A stretch of DNA of 64,000 bases, from the NCBI GenBank assembly GCA_002104945.1, contig MCFH01000039.1, positions 358,501 to 422,500 of the forward strand. Direction: 5' to 3'. Source of the stretch: Piromyces finnis (taxonomy: Eukaryota > Neocallimastigomycota > Neocallimastigomycetes > Neocallimastigales > Neocallimastigaceae). The notes under the pieces were generated by a model. It was given only the letters and a program-made list of their open reading frames with translations, was not told the origin of the DNA and made no database searches. Below, one piece after another: positions 1 to 11,731 of this stretch (its first letter is position 1; every line of letters starts with the position of its first letter). The position numbers and the translations under genes were made by a program.

Positions 1-132
1 AAAAAGTTTTATTTGACAGAAAACAAAAAAAATGAAAAGACATTTGAAGAAGAATTTGGCATGAATGTTGTCAATACTGTCAATGCCGAAATGAAAAGAC
101 ATTTTCATGAGCAAGTAACTACACCACTCTAA
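1..132 (+). CDS. 3' end of an unidentified gene (43 codons, 5' partial)
   Basis: Frame 1 is open from the first base of the window to a TAA at 130-132. It encodes 43 residues rich in Lys and Glu (ends EQVTTPL). Base composition is clearly richer in G and C than the spacer that follows, which supports coding. No start or splice acceptor is visible, so this is either the tail of a gene lying to the left or its last exon. I do not recognise the family and see no domain, signal peptide or membrane segment. Confidence 0.5.
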   Translation, partial: KKFYLTENKKNEKTFEEEFGMNVVNTVNAEMKRHFHEQVTTPL

Positions 133-1746
133 TGATGTTCTTTTTTTTAATTTCTGTAACATAAAAGCATTTAGTTTAAAACTCTATTATAATTTTTTTT
201 TCAATTCATATAAACATTTGATGTATTTCCTTTTTTACTTTTTCAAAACATTTTTCTTTTAAAAATTTTTATTTGTTTGTTTCAATTCTGGGTACAATCA
301 AATCACAATTTATAATTTGATGATGGATTCTTTATTGAATAGATGTTGACCTTTTCTATTCTTTCGTTTTTTGTTTAAAGTTAACAATGTACATTTTATT
401 AATTACCATTATTACTTTTCTAATATAAACAAATAAATAAAAATGAATGAATAAATACCTTTATAACATATTAAATAAATAAACACTATATTAGTAAATA
501 AATAATAATATTTAAATAAATTCATTATTAATTAAATGAATAAATAAATATTAGAATAAATAAATTGTTTTTTTCTAAAATTCTTTTTCGGTGGGAAATT
601 ATGTTAATTTTATTGGTAACATATAAAATTAAATTAATATAAATTAATATATGAATGATTATATTCTAATAAATTAAATAAAATATCCACATTTAAAATA
701 GATAAAATGTAAAAAATTAAAATATAACATTCTGTTATTCAGTAAATAACCAACTATTAAATTTAACCAGTTTTTAGAATGAATTTTTTATTTACATACA
801 AGAGAAACAAAAACAAAATTATAAAATGTATATAATCAGAATTACTCTATAAATATAAATAAATATTATAGGTATAATCTTCTATTATTTATATTTAAAT
901 ATTCATTATTTATTTATTAGTTATTTTTGTTATTAATAGCTATAGTGTGTTTTCATTTTTATTTATTATTATCATTAATACATAATTAATATATGAATTA
1001 AATTTTCATCTATGGATTTATTTTTTAATATATTTAGAATATAATATTACATATATTAATTTTATATTAATATTTATTTAGTTTCTTATTATTTAATAAA
1101 GTTTAAGAAATTTACTTTAATATATATAATAAAAAAGAAATAATACAAAAAATAAAAACTAAATGGATAATATTATTATATAAATAAATTATTTCTATAT
1201 ATCAAATTAATTAAATGAATAAAAATTATATAATAAAAGTATATTCAATACTAATATAAAGTAAATAAATGAGTTATTAAATAACTAAATAAATGATTTT
1301 AATTAAAAATAAATGAATAGAAGTTTTAAAAAAATAATTTTTTTTTATATAAAAGTATCAATCCATACCCTTCCTTTATACAAAAAGGTTTAATTGTAAA
1401 AAAAAAATAAAGTCAACATTTATATATACTTAATTACGATTATATATAAATATTACTTTTTTTAAAAAGTGATTATCCATTTAGAAAAAAATAATAAATC
1501 TTTTTAAAAGAAAAAAGTTTTTAAAATAATCATTATTTATTTAAAAAAACTTTTTTTTTTTTGTATTGAAAATAGTTCAATAAATTAGAAAACATTATTG
1601 TATTATTACTATCTATTTATATTCTTTAGAATTTACATCATTTATTCATTGTAGATATAAAAAATAAATTTAATTTAAACCATTTATTAAAACAATCAAT
1701 AGTCAATATTAAAATTAAGTTATTATAATTGGAATAAAAATTAATT
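133..1746. other. AT-rich intergenic spacer
   Basis: About 1.6 kb of A/T-rich DNA with many homopolymer runs and TAAATAAATA-type stretches. Stops are frequent in all frames. It presumably holds the terminator of the left gene and the promoter of the megasynthase gene, but no specific element can be assigned. Confidence 0.8.
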
Positions 1747-4700
1747 ATGGATTCTTCAAATTTAACTTCAGAGGATTACATCAAATTAATCCGTTCAACC
1801 GATTTGGAAACAAGGTAAATAATAGTATTTATAAGTATAGTTTGAATAATAATAATAATAATGAAATGTATTAGTTTTTACATATTATAATAATATATAT
1901 TTTTAAATTATTATTTATAGTTGAAAAAAAAAAAAATCAATTATTTGATAATAAATAACAAAGTATAATATATTTTTTAAATAATAGTCACTATTAATTG
2001 TTTATATATGTGCTTGTAATAATAAATTTTAAATAAATAAATAAATAAAAAGAATCTATATAAAGATATTTATACAAAAGTAAAAATTTTTATTATATTT
2101 AATATTAAATATTAATATATATATTTTTTATTTTAAAAGTATTAAAATTTCCAATGCTAAGAGTATCATTGAAAAAATGAACCATCGTTTTGCTGTTTCC
2201 AAAGATAAGCCAATGATTGTTGCAAAAGAAAATATCTTAACACCACCATTTAAAGGTATTCCAAATGAAAAATTTCCATCTCCATGGCTTACAGTTTCTT
2301 TTAATGAATTTGAAAAATTAGCAAAGGCCATGGCATATGTTATTAATAAACGTTATCATTTAGAACCTCAGAGTCGTGTTGCTATTATTGCCAATTCTTT
2401 ACCAAAGAATCACTTATTATCTATAGCATTATGGTATTTACGTGTAGTTACTGTTGAAATTACACCAAAAATCGGTAATGATGTTAAGCAATGTTGGATG
2501 AGAATGTTAAATATGTCAATGGGTTTCTATGATTGTGTATTTAAACCATTTTATCAAGACCATAAGAATGAAGAAGAATGGGTATGGCCTTGGATATATC
2601 CACCTACTTCAAATGAAAATTTAGTTGCTGGAAATGAAGGTGTTTTAATGGTTGATATGGACAGTGAAAGTTTCATTCAAGAAGTAATTGAAGCTAGAGA
2701 CCAAGGTTTAACATTTGAACGTGAAGGTGATTGGGATGATTTACTTACTATTGGTGGTACTTCCTCTTCTGCACAAGCTATTATTAAAAATGGCCAATGT
2801 TCAGGTATAAAGATTGAACTAAATTTCAATTATAAATAATACATCATTTGATTATATAAATAACATATTATTAGTAATTTTAAATATATTATTTAATTAT
2901 AAATAATATTATTAACATTTTTTTCTTTATTAATAAAAGAAATGAAGTTTGTTGGGGTTCATCATAGAAAAGCTGGTAGTTGCTATGAAAAATACCTCCA
3001 CAAACATCTTCCAGAAGAAACTAACTTTTTATTAGTTTCTCCATTCCATCATTTACTTGGTATTTGTCAAGGTATGTTACACCCAATTTATGATGGTGGA
3101 CCACTTATTTATCGTACTCAAAGTGTTGATGATGTTGGTGTTATATCTGAAATGCTTTTGGATGACATTGCTGAAATTGATGTTACTGAAACTCTTATTT
3201 TTTCATTCCAGGTAATAATATTTTTTTTGTATAAAAGTTTTTTTTTTTTTGAATTATAATTATATTCATTGATGTTTATAATAAATTTAACAAATAAAAA
3301 TCAATATGATTTTTTATTTTTATTTTTATTTTATTTTTAGTTTGCTGAATGGAAAAAGTTAAAGGAAGCTGGTCATCCAAAATGGCCAATTTGGGAAAAG
3401 GCTATAAGATCAAGACCAATTGGTTGTTTCCAAACTGGTGGTGCTCCACCTATTCCGGAAGTTACAAAATGGTTAGCTCGTGAACTTCAACTCTTTCCAG
3501 CGGAAAGTTATGGTTCTTCTGAAGGTGGTGTTATGATGTACACAGAAGGTTTACCACCACTTCGTGGAGAAGAAGGCTATCTTAAAAGAATTCCATATGT
3601 TGATATTTACCTTAAACCTTTAAATGAAGATGATCCAAATATTGGTGAAGCTTATATTCATTCTGCCCAGAATTTCACTGGTTATGTTAGAAGAATAGAA
3701 AGTGGTGAAACTTGTGAAAATTCTCCATGCCCAGGTCTTCGTGTAGATATTAAGGCTGATGAATGTTTTGTTGAAATCGATGGCAAAAAATTCTTTAAGA
3801 CGAATGATATCTTTAGACGTAGTCCAATCACTGGTGATTATAAATTTGTTTCCCGTGTTGATGATATTATCGCTTTCTCTACTGGTTTAAAGATGAACCC
3901 TGTTCCATTTGAAAGAACTATGGTTCAATTTTGTAAGAATGTTAAACTTTGTTGCCTTCTCCTTGATACTACTGGTACAGAAGCTGTATGTTTTGTCGAA
4001 CCACAATGGGAAAATATTCTTTTAGATGATGGTAAGGCTTTCAAACCAGATGAAAATCCAGCCAATATTATATCTAGAGAAGAAATTCAACATCTCAATG
4101 AATTAGCCCACACCCAAATTTGGGATTCTATTTATAGTATCCTTATGGATGATTCTCAAAGTTTAACAAATTGGGTTAAACAACTAACTAAAAACAATAT
4201 TATTATTGTTGAATATGGAGATAAATTCCCAACTACAGAAAAGGGTTCACTCTCAAGAAGAGTTGCAAAAATGAAGTATTCTGAAACTTTAAACCGTATC
4301 TCAAAGATTATTCACGGTGAAGAAACCTTGGATGACTCTGAAAGAACAATGGCTTCTGATGAAGAAAATGATACAACTAAATATAGCATTGATTCAGAAG
4401 AGATTCATGAATTTAAAGCTAATCCAAACTTTTCTGGAAAATCAAAGGATTATTTAATTATTTTAATTTATCAATCCATTAAAGAAATTATACCATCTAC
4501 TCCAGATTTTGATCAATTTGATCCAGAAATGTCATTCACTATGTATGGTATCGATTCTCTCTCTACCGTTAAATTAACAAATATTTTATCGAGAAAGTTA
4601 AAGAAGAACTATTCTCCTTCTATTATTTTCAATTATGCTTCTCCACTTTTACTTGCTCAATATTTATCTCAACCAACTCAAATTAATCCAGTTATGAAGG

Positions 4701-7381
4701 ATACCCAAAAATCGTTCAACAGTAACAAATCAAATAGTATTGCTATTATTGGTATGGGTTTACGTCTTCCAGGTGCTATCAATAGTGACAAGTCTTTATG
4801 GTCTACTTTAGTTAAAGGCAGAGACTGTATTACAGCTATTCCAAAGGATAGAAAATTACATGAAAACTATGTTGATAAGCAAAGTAGTGAATTAAACATG
4901 GGTGAACATAATGTTAAGCGTTGTGGCTACTATGACTCCCGTTCAAGTGGTAAAAAGATTTCTCAATTCGATGCAGAATTTTTCAATTGCCTTCCGGATG
5001 AAGCTATTGGTCTTGATCCAAAGCATCGTTGGATCTTAGAAACAAGTTGGGAAGCTCTTGAAAATGCTGGTATTTCACCTGAATCCCTTGAAAATACCGA
5101 TACAGGTGTTTTTGTTGGTATTGGTGATCAACAAGAACATGTCAAGTTTATGCAAGAATGTCAAAAGGAAAAAGTTGTTGCCCATCACAATAGTAATCCA
5201 TCAGCTATTGCTGGACGTTTAAGTTACTTTTACAAACTTTATGGTCCATCTGTTACTGTTGATACAGCTTGTTCCACTGGTGCAACAGCTCTTCATACTG
5301 CCTGTCGTTCTATGATTTTCGGTGATTGTAACCTTTCCATTGTGACCGCCTCCAAATTCTTATTCTATTCAGAAGAATTTGAAATGACAAGTAAGGCAAG
5401 AATGACTTCTCCATCTGGTCGTTGTGCTACTTTTGATAAGAATGCTGATGGTTATGTCCCAGCTGAAGGTTGTGTAACCTTTATATTAAAACGTTTAGAA
5501 GATGCTGAACGTGATAAGGATCATATTCTTGGTGTAATTCTTGGTACTAGTAGTGGTCAAAGTGGTTTCCGTCAATCCATTAGTGTTCCTTCATCAGAAG
5601 GTCAAGCTCGTAATATTGAACGTGCTATGGCAGTTGCTGGTGTTCAACCTTCTGACATATCTTACATTGAAGCACATGGTACTGGTACACCATATGGGGA
5701 TGCCATTGAAATTCAAGGTATTAATCAAGTTTATGCTGGAAGCCACACCTCGGAACATCCATTAGTCATCGGTAGTATCAAGACAAATATTGGACATACA
5801 GCTGAAACTGCTGGTTTAGCTAGCATTGCCAAGGTTTTATTAGCTATGAAGAATAAAACTATTCCAAGAAATCTTCATTTCAAGAACCTTAATCCTGAAA
5901 TTGACTTGGGAGTTGTTCCACTCTCCGTCCCAACACATAATGTGAAATGGGAAACTGTTGATGGTAAACCAAGAACAGCTTTGGTATCTTCTTATGGTTT
6001 ACAAGGTAGTGCTGTTAATATTATTCTACAAGAATACGTTCCACCACAAAATAGGGAAGTTGAAGATGTTACCGATAAGTCTGTTGAAAAACAATTAAAC
6101 AGTGATATCATTGGTATCAAAGAAAAATCTTTGTTAACCATTAGTGCCAAAGATAAGATAGCTTTACTTGATTTATGTAATAAATATAGTAATATTTTAG
6201 ATTCCATGAATAATGATGAAAGTATCCAAAATCTTTGTTATACCAGTAATGTTGGTCGTCAACACTTTGAAAATCGTATAGTGGCTGTTGGTGAAGACGT
6301 TGAAACATTATCAGACAATCTTCAAAAAGTCATGGATAAAATATTTGATGATGAAGTCAAGGTTGAATCTTTTGGTAAGAAGAGAGTTTTCAAGAATACT
6401 GGTATGTCCTTCACTAGTTACTACCAACAACCTAACCTTATCACTGATGAAATGTATAAATTTTCTTGCTATCTCTACCGTACTCAACCTGTCTATGCTA
6501 AAGCCTTAGAAGAATGTGATAAGATTATCACTGAGTTAAGTAACTTTAAGATTTTATTGGTCAATTTGGTTATTTGTATGGGCGAATTGATACAACCAGA
6601 ATTATTACAAGAATACAAAAAGCAAGTAGATGAAGATCCATGTATGGCTCAATTCATTGCTCTTTCCATGAACTATGCTTTAATAAAACTTTTAGAACAT
6701 TTATCTATTTCACCAAATCTTGTTGTGGGTTATAAATTTGGTGAAATTACAGCTGCTCTTGCCTGTGGTAAGATTTCTTTGAGAAATGCTTTCCTTATTA
6801 TTCATTACATTTGTAAAATAATTCGTAAGAATATCCAACTTTCTGATGAAACTATTACTTCAGATATCACTCAATTAATGATTATAAAGGATGAATCGAA
6901 GGCATTTTCATCTGCAAAGAATAATGATTATTCCTACAGAATGGAACATAGTCAATCCTTTTATTCTTCCATTCATCAACAGGTATTTTCAAAGGGTCAA
7001 AATCTCAATGGAGATTATTGGGTTAAATTTGTCAAGTCTATGATTTCTAAGGAAGAAGACCACAATACCTCTATGATAAACCAATACAAAAAAGCTATTG
7101 AAAAGTTTAACAGTGATCTCTGTCTTTTTATTCATACCTCTTTTATGGAAGGTCTTGACTTTTCAGATACCATGGTTCATTGTCCACTTTATGGTTACAA
7201 AGAATCCCAACCAAACGATAACTTTATTAATATTATTTGTAAACTCTACAAAATAGGTAAAACCATTTCATGGAATCATTTCCATCAACGTCTTAATTAT
7301 GAAACTCAAAAACCTCATGTATTAGATAAAGTTTCATTACCAATGTATCCATTCCAAAGAAAGCATTTCTGGCCTATGTAA
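1747..7381 (+). CDS. Adenylation-ACP-ketosynthase-acyltransferase megasynthase (NRPS-like/PKS hybrid)
   Basis: Four exons, 1747-1814, 2140-2804, 2940-3211 and 3341-7381, joined by GT-AG introns in consistent phase, give 1681 residues. Domain order: an adenylate-forming domain (about 30-640; core A3-like GGTSSS at 228, YGSSEG, TGD near 500, then a VDDII...GLKMNPVPFE box), an acyl carrier domain (about 705-775, GIDSL with phosphopantetheine Ser741), a ketosynthase (about 802-1240; catalytic Cys979 in DTACST, His1114 in EAHGTGT, His1154 in NIGHT) and an acyltransferase-like region (about 1340-1670). The KS triad is complete. In the acyltransferase, the GHSxGE nucleophile motif reads GYKFGE, with Lys1467 in place of Ser, so this domain is probably inactive or acts only as a scaffold. 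The protein stops just after the AT linker (ends PFQRKHFWPM) with no reductase, dehydratase or release domain. From family knowledge the A domain would load a carboxylic acid onto the ACP for one condensation; extender supply in trans is inference. Confidence 0.9.
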
Positions 7382-8948
7382 ATCGTTTTTGTAAAAATAT
7401 ATATATATATATATATACCAGATAATCAACATTGTGAAGATATTTATTAATATTTCAAAGAAAAAAAATATTTTTTTTTTCTAATTCTATTAAATATAGT
7501 TGAAATTTATAAATTTTATTTTCTATATTATTATTATTATTATTATTATAGACAATTTAGAATATAAATTATTCAAATTATTATTTTTATATATAAAAAA
7601 AATATACAAAATAAAATATTTCAAAAAAATAAAATAAAAAAGAATTATTGTTGTTAATAATATTATAAAAAATATTTATTTTTTTTTTTGTTTAAATCAA
7701 TAAAAATAAAATCAATCAAAAACCATCCATCAATTAAAAAAAAAAAAGTGTATCATTTTATCGGGTAATAAGGAAAAATAAAGAGTGAAAGAGGATTCTT
7801 TTTTTTTTAAAAAAAAAAAAAAAAGGGAATAATAATAGGATTAAAAATAAAATAACGGTGAACAAACAGTCATGGTGAATACTTTTAATAATAAAGGAAT
7901 CATTCTTTTTTTTTTAAGTTCAATTAGTTAATGACAAATCAAATGGATAATCCTTGTGAAAACATTAATGAACGTATATATAATTTTTTATTCTAATGTA
8001 TGTAAAAAAAAAAAAAAATTTAATTCCTTTCCTCGGAGGAGAAAATTTAGCAATAATGATAATTCAAAGGAATGAAAAAAAAAAACTTTACAAGTAACAT
8101 TTTTTTTTTTTTTTTAGTTTATTTTAATATAAAAAAAAAAAAAAAAAAAAATAATTTCCATTATTTAATTATAATAATTATTTAAAGCTTATTTTAAATT
8201 GGGAGATAAAATGAAAAATGAAATAAAGAAAGAAATAAAGGTAAAAACGGTTCGGAAAAAAGTTGGAAAAAATAAAGATTATTTTTCATTTTTTTATGTC
8301 TTTATATTTTAATTTTTTTTTTTTTAATTCAATACATTTGTAGAGAAACTTTTACCAAAAATTCAATACTATTTTAGAATAATAATAATAATAAAAAGGA
8401 ACAAAATTTCTTTTATAAATAATAATACAATTAAAAAATCTGATGAAAAAAAAAAAAAAAAAGACAAAAACTTTAAATTATTTTAGATAAACAAAGTTAA
8501 TGAAAGAAAATTGACAAATTAAAAATAAAGTTTTTGGTAATTAACATGAAATTATTATAATGAAAGAAAAGTAAAATAAAATGAAAAAAAAAAAAAAAAA
8601 AAAAAAAGATAAATAATAAATCTATTAAAAGGAAATTCATACCAATTAAATTTTTATGAATAATAATTATATAATTATATTTTTATCGTAATTCTAATAA
8701 CTATTCTAATTATTATTATTTTTATTTTTATTTCTTCATTTTTTTTTATAATATTGAAAAATTATATATTCATTTTTTTTAAGGCTAAAAGATCATATTG
8801 TAATATTGTATATATAATAAATAATACTTGTAATAATTATATAGTAATCAAAATTTAACTTGTATTTTAATTAAAAAAAAAATACTATACCAGTATTAAT
8901 ACCCACTTTTTTTTTTAAATAAAAGATAATATATAAAAATAAAGGAGA
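7382..8948. other. AT-rich intergenic spacer with homopolymer tracts
   Basis: About 1.57 kb of intergenic DNA with many poly(A) and poly(T) runs, for example A runs at about 8131-8151 and 8583-8607. A short (AT)n stretch directly follows the megasynthase stop. I see no open frame or RNA gene. Confidence 0.8.
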
Positions 8949-9824
8949 ATGCTTAAATCAAGTATTTTTGCATTTGTAGCAGCATCATTAATATGTAGAT
9001 GCTATAGTAATGAATATAAAGAATATAATTTTGATGTAAATACTAAATGTCGAGTTATAGGGGAAGAAAAAGATTTAGAGCTTTATGAAAACAAGAAAAA
9101 TCCGTCTGTATTGTCTTATTCAAATTTCTTTTTTGATATCGATGGTGCTGGTGGTCATAATCTTTATACCGTTGAGTATTGTGAATGTTATACAGAAACA
9201 GGAAATTGTAGATTAGCTACTGGATTTGATAAAAATGATTCTATTACTGTTGGTTACAGCAGAGCCATTATTGAATTTGAAATGGATAAAAAAGATGATA
9301 TAAAAAATGAAACATACGACAGTCTTTTCAAGAAACATCAAACGGAATTCAATTTGCCCAGCAATTATAAACATAATAAAGATTTGGATGAAATCTTTTT
9401 TTCAAATATATATGAAACAACAAGTAGTGATGGTAACACATATATTGGGGAACATGCTGTCTATGAATCTGTAAAAGATGTCATCGATAAAAATTATAAA
9501 TTCCCAATTTATTATACAGTCAATAAGACAGAAGAAGGTTCAATAGTAAGAGTAGATACTAAAACGACCGTAAAGATCGGTGAATTTAAGGTTGCTAGTA
9601 TTATTGAATGTCTCAGTTATTATGACGGTACACAACAAGTTTCAAAGAAAAATATTTATGGCAGGGAAGGTTTTAAAATTAATGAATTAGATTGTACCTG
9701 GGGTAATCAAACCTATCAAATGGAACAAATAGAATCTGAAAGTAATTCGGATCATATTTTTCAAATGAATATTATTGTTTTACTTTTCCTAATTTCTCTT
9801 TGTTATGTGGTTACCAATATCTAA
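8949..9824 (+). CDS. Secreted or surface-anchored cysteine-containing protein of unknown function
   Basis: An uninterrupted frame of 291 codons begins with a hydrophobic leader (residues 1-20, likely cleaved after CYS20) and ends with a hydrophobic stretch (about 272-291) preceded by an acidic/serine segment. That pattern suits a GPI-anchor signal or a single C-terminal membrane helix. The predicted mature part has six cysteines (34, 78, 80, 87, 221, 249), consistent with three disulfides, and four N-glycosylation sequons (N96, N120, N192, N253). It therefore probably enters the secretory pathway and faces the outside. The ATG is the first in frame and follows an A-rich leader. I do not recognise the fold and see no catalytic motif. 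No intron is needed. Confidence 0.75.
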   Translation: MLKSSIFAFVAASLICRCYSNEYKEYNFDVNTKCRVIGEEKDLELYENKKNPSVLSYSNFFFDIDGAGGHNLYTVEYCECYTETGNCRLATGFDKNDSITVGYSRAIIEFEMDKKDDIKNETYDSLFKKHQTEFNLPSNYKHNKDLDEIFFSNIYETTSSDGNTYIGEHAVYESVKDVIDKNYKFPIYYTVNKTEEGSIVRVDTKTTVKIGEFKVASIIECLSYYDGTQQVSKKNIYGREGFKINELDCTWGNQTYQMEQIESESNSDHIFQMNIIVLLFLISLCYVVTNI

Positions 9825-10176
9825 GAATTTTTAAAAATGGATAAAGGATCTTAACACTATTTTTATTAACATTTATAAAATACTTTTTACCTATCTATAC
9901 ATGTATCTATTTATTTACTTATTTATTTAAAATTGATAAGATGAATATAATTTTTAAAAATAAAAAAATTGTAATAGTTAAAAACATTAACACTAAAATA
10001 ATATTAATAAATGAGAAAGAATGAATAAAATAAAATAACTTGAAATTAATTAGTATAAATGTGCTTAAATAGAAAAAAATAAATATTTTATTTTTATCCA
10101 TAATAAAGGTGACTTTTCTTATTATTATCATTAATAAGAAATTAATTTATTTATATTAAAATTTTTAAGTTTTTTT

Positions 10177-10211
<35 letters not shown>

Positions 10212-10235
10212 TATATATATATATATAACAATAAA
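9825..10235. other. Intergenic spacer ending in a long poly(T)/(AT)n tract
   Basis: AT-rich spacer. From about 10171 to 10209 it is almost pure T, followed by about 18 bases of alternating AT that run up to the start codon at 10236. A hydrophobic minus-strand frame here is a composition artefact. Poly(dA:dT) of this kind is nucleosome-depleting in yeasts and could mark the promoter of the next gene; that is inference. Confidence 0.7.
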
Positions 10236-11003
10236 ATGCCGAAAATTCCTTCATTGAAATCTTTTTCAAATAATAAATCAAAAGATGACATACCAATACC
10301 CCCATTTAATCATACTATGCCTCCACCTTCAACATTCACACATTCTAATAAAAATATTGGAGAACAATTACAATTATTTCATCAACAACATTTTATGACT
10401 CCAACATTACCTATAAATTTATTTATGCCATATCCATTCCATCCTTTGAACAATAATACGTCAATAAATTCAAATCAATCATTTCCACTTAATCAAGGTA
10501 CTAATGAAGAAATAAATAGTGAAGAAGAAGAAGAAGAATATGACGAAAATTTTGAAAAAGAAATTTCTACATCTGGAAGCAATAAAAATAAAATATCTTT
10601 TGTTTTATCAAAAGAAACCATTGAAATGTTTCGTCATTCTGAACTTTATCGTAAAAAATGTAAAGAAATTTATATGTTATTATTATTATTATTATTATTA
10701 TTGTTATTATTCTCTTTTTATTAATATATACATGTCTTATTAAATCATATATATTGAATTTAAATTAAATAAATGTACATAGTAAAAGAAGAACAAGAAA
10801 AAGAAGAAGAGCGACGTTTACAAAAGGAAAAAGAAGAGGAACAAAGACTCTTAAAGATTTATCAAGAACATAATAAAGGATATGAAGAACATTTGGAAAT
10901 CTATGGTGATTTTAAACTAAAATTAATGGAGGATACACTTAACGAAGAATTTAAAAAAAAAAATATGGGTGAGCTGTGGCCTATTTTACCTTTAAATGAA
11001 TAA
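10236..11003 (+). CDS. Two-exon coiled-coil protein of unknown function
   Basis: Exon 1 runs from the ATG at 10236 to 10650 or 10659; both candidate donors (gtaaaa, gtaaag) leave one base of a codon. Exon 2 runs from 10783 (after ...acatag) to the TAA at 11003. Either choice keeps the frame and gives 211 or 214 residues. The N-terminal half is low-complexity (Pro, Asn, Gln), followed by an acidic Glu run. The sequence around the splice is a highly charged Glu/Lys/Arg/Gln helix, likely a coiled coil, ending in a conserved-looking tail (GELWPILPL). Without splicing, the first frame reads into a TTA repeat in the intron that encodes a spurious Leu run. I do not recognise the family. The intron (about 123-132 bp) matches the lengths in the megasynthase gene. 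Confidence 0.6.
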
Positions 11004-11731
11004 ATTAATAAGAAATTAAATAGAATAAAATTTAAGAAATATTTATGGAAATCGTATTTTTAAAAAAGAAAAATTACAAACTTTTTTTTTTTTTATTTTA
11101 TTTAATTGAACTATATATATATTAATCTTTTTAAAATTTTTCAATCAAATTTAATCATATTTATTTTGAAAAAAAAAAAAAGGAAAAAGAAAATGTATTA
11201 ATATTTTTTATTATAAGAAAAGCAATAATTATCTCAACTTTATGCTTTTATTTATAAAATTAAATTTCAATATACCCACATTTTCTATTAATAGATAAGT
11301 TATAATATATGTAAATAAATCAATACTAAATAAAATAGCCATTTATTTTTATATTGCAATATTATTTATTTATTTATTATTATCACTATTATCGCTATTG
11401 TTGTTATTCTTTAATACTGTTTTTATATGTATCGTTTTTGATTATAATATTTTACAAGTTTTTTTTTTTTTTTTAATATGAACATTTTAATAGAGTAGTC
11501 AATTTAATTCTATTATTTTACCAAAACTATTATAATAAATAGTTGTTTTTTTTTTAAGGTAATAATAGGATTTAAAATTTACATAAGATTTAATAATAGA
11601 TATTACAAATTGATATATTATAAACTTTTATCAATGGGATTTGAAAATGTAAAAAAAAAAAATTTCATCTTTTAATTTTATTATTATTTATTTATTTATT
11701 TGATAATAACAACAACAACAATAATAAAAAC
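11004..11731. other. Intergenic spacer between convergent genes
   Basis: About 730 bp of AT-rich DNA between the stop codons of two convergent genes. It contains several T runs of 10 or more and no supported frame. It should hold the two 3' ends and polyadenylation sites. Confidence 0.75.

Noticed and set aside
9919-10131. Hydrophobic minus-strand frame of 70 codons
   Set aside because: Ile/Phe/Leu-rich product expected from AT-rich spacer; no start context, homology or conserved motif.
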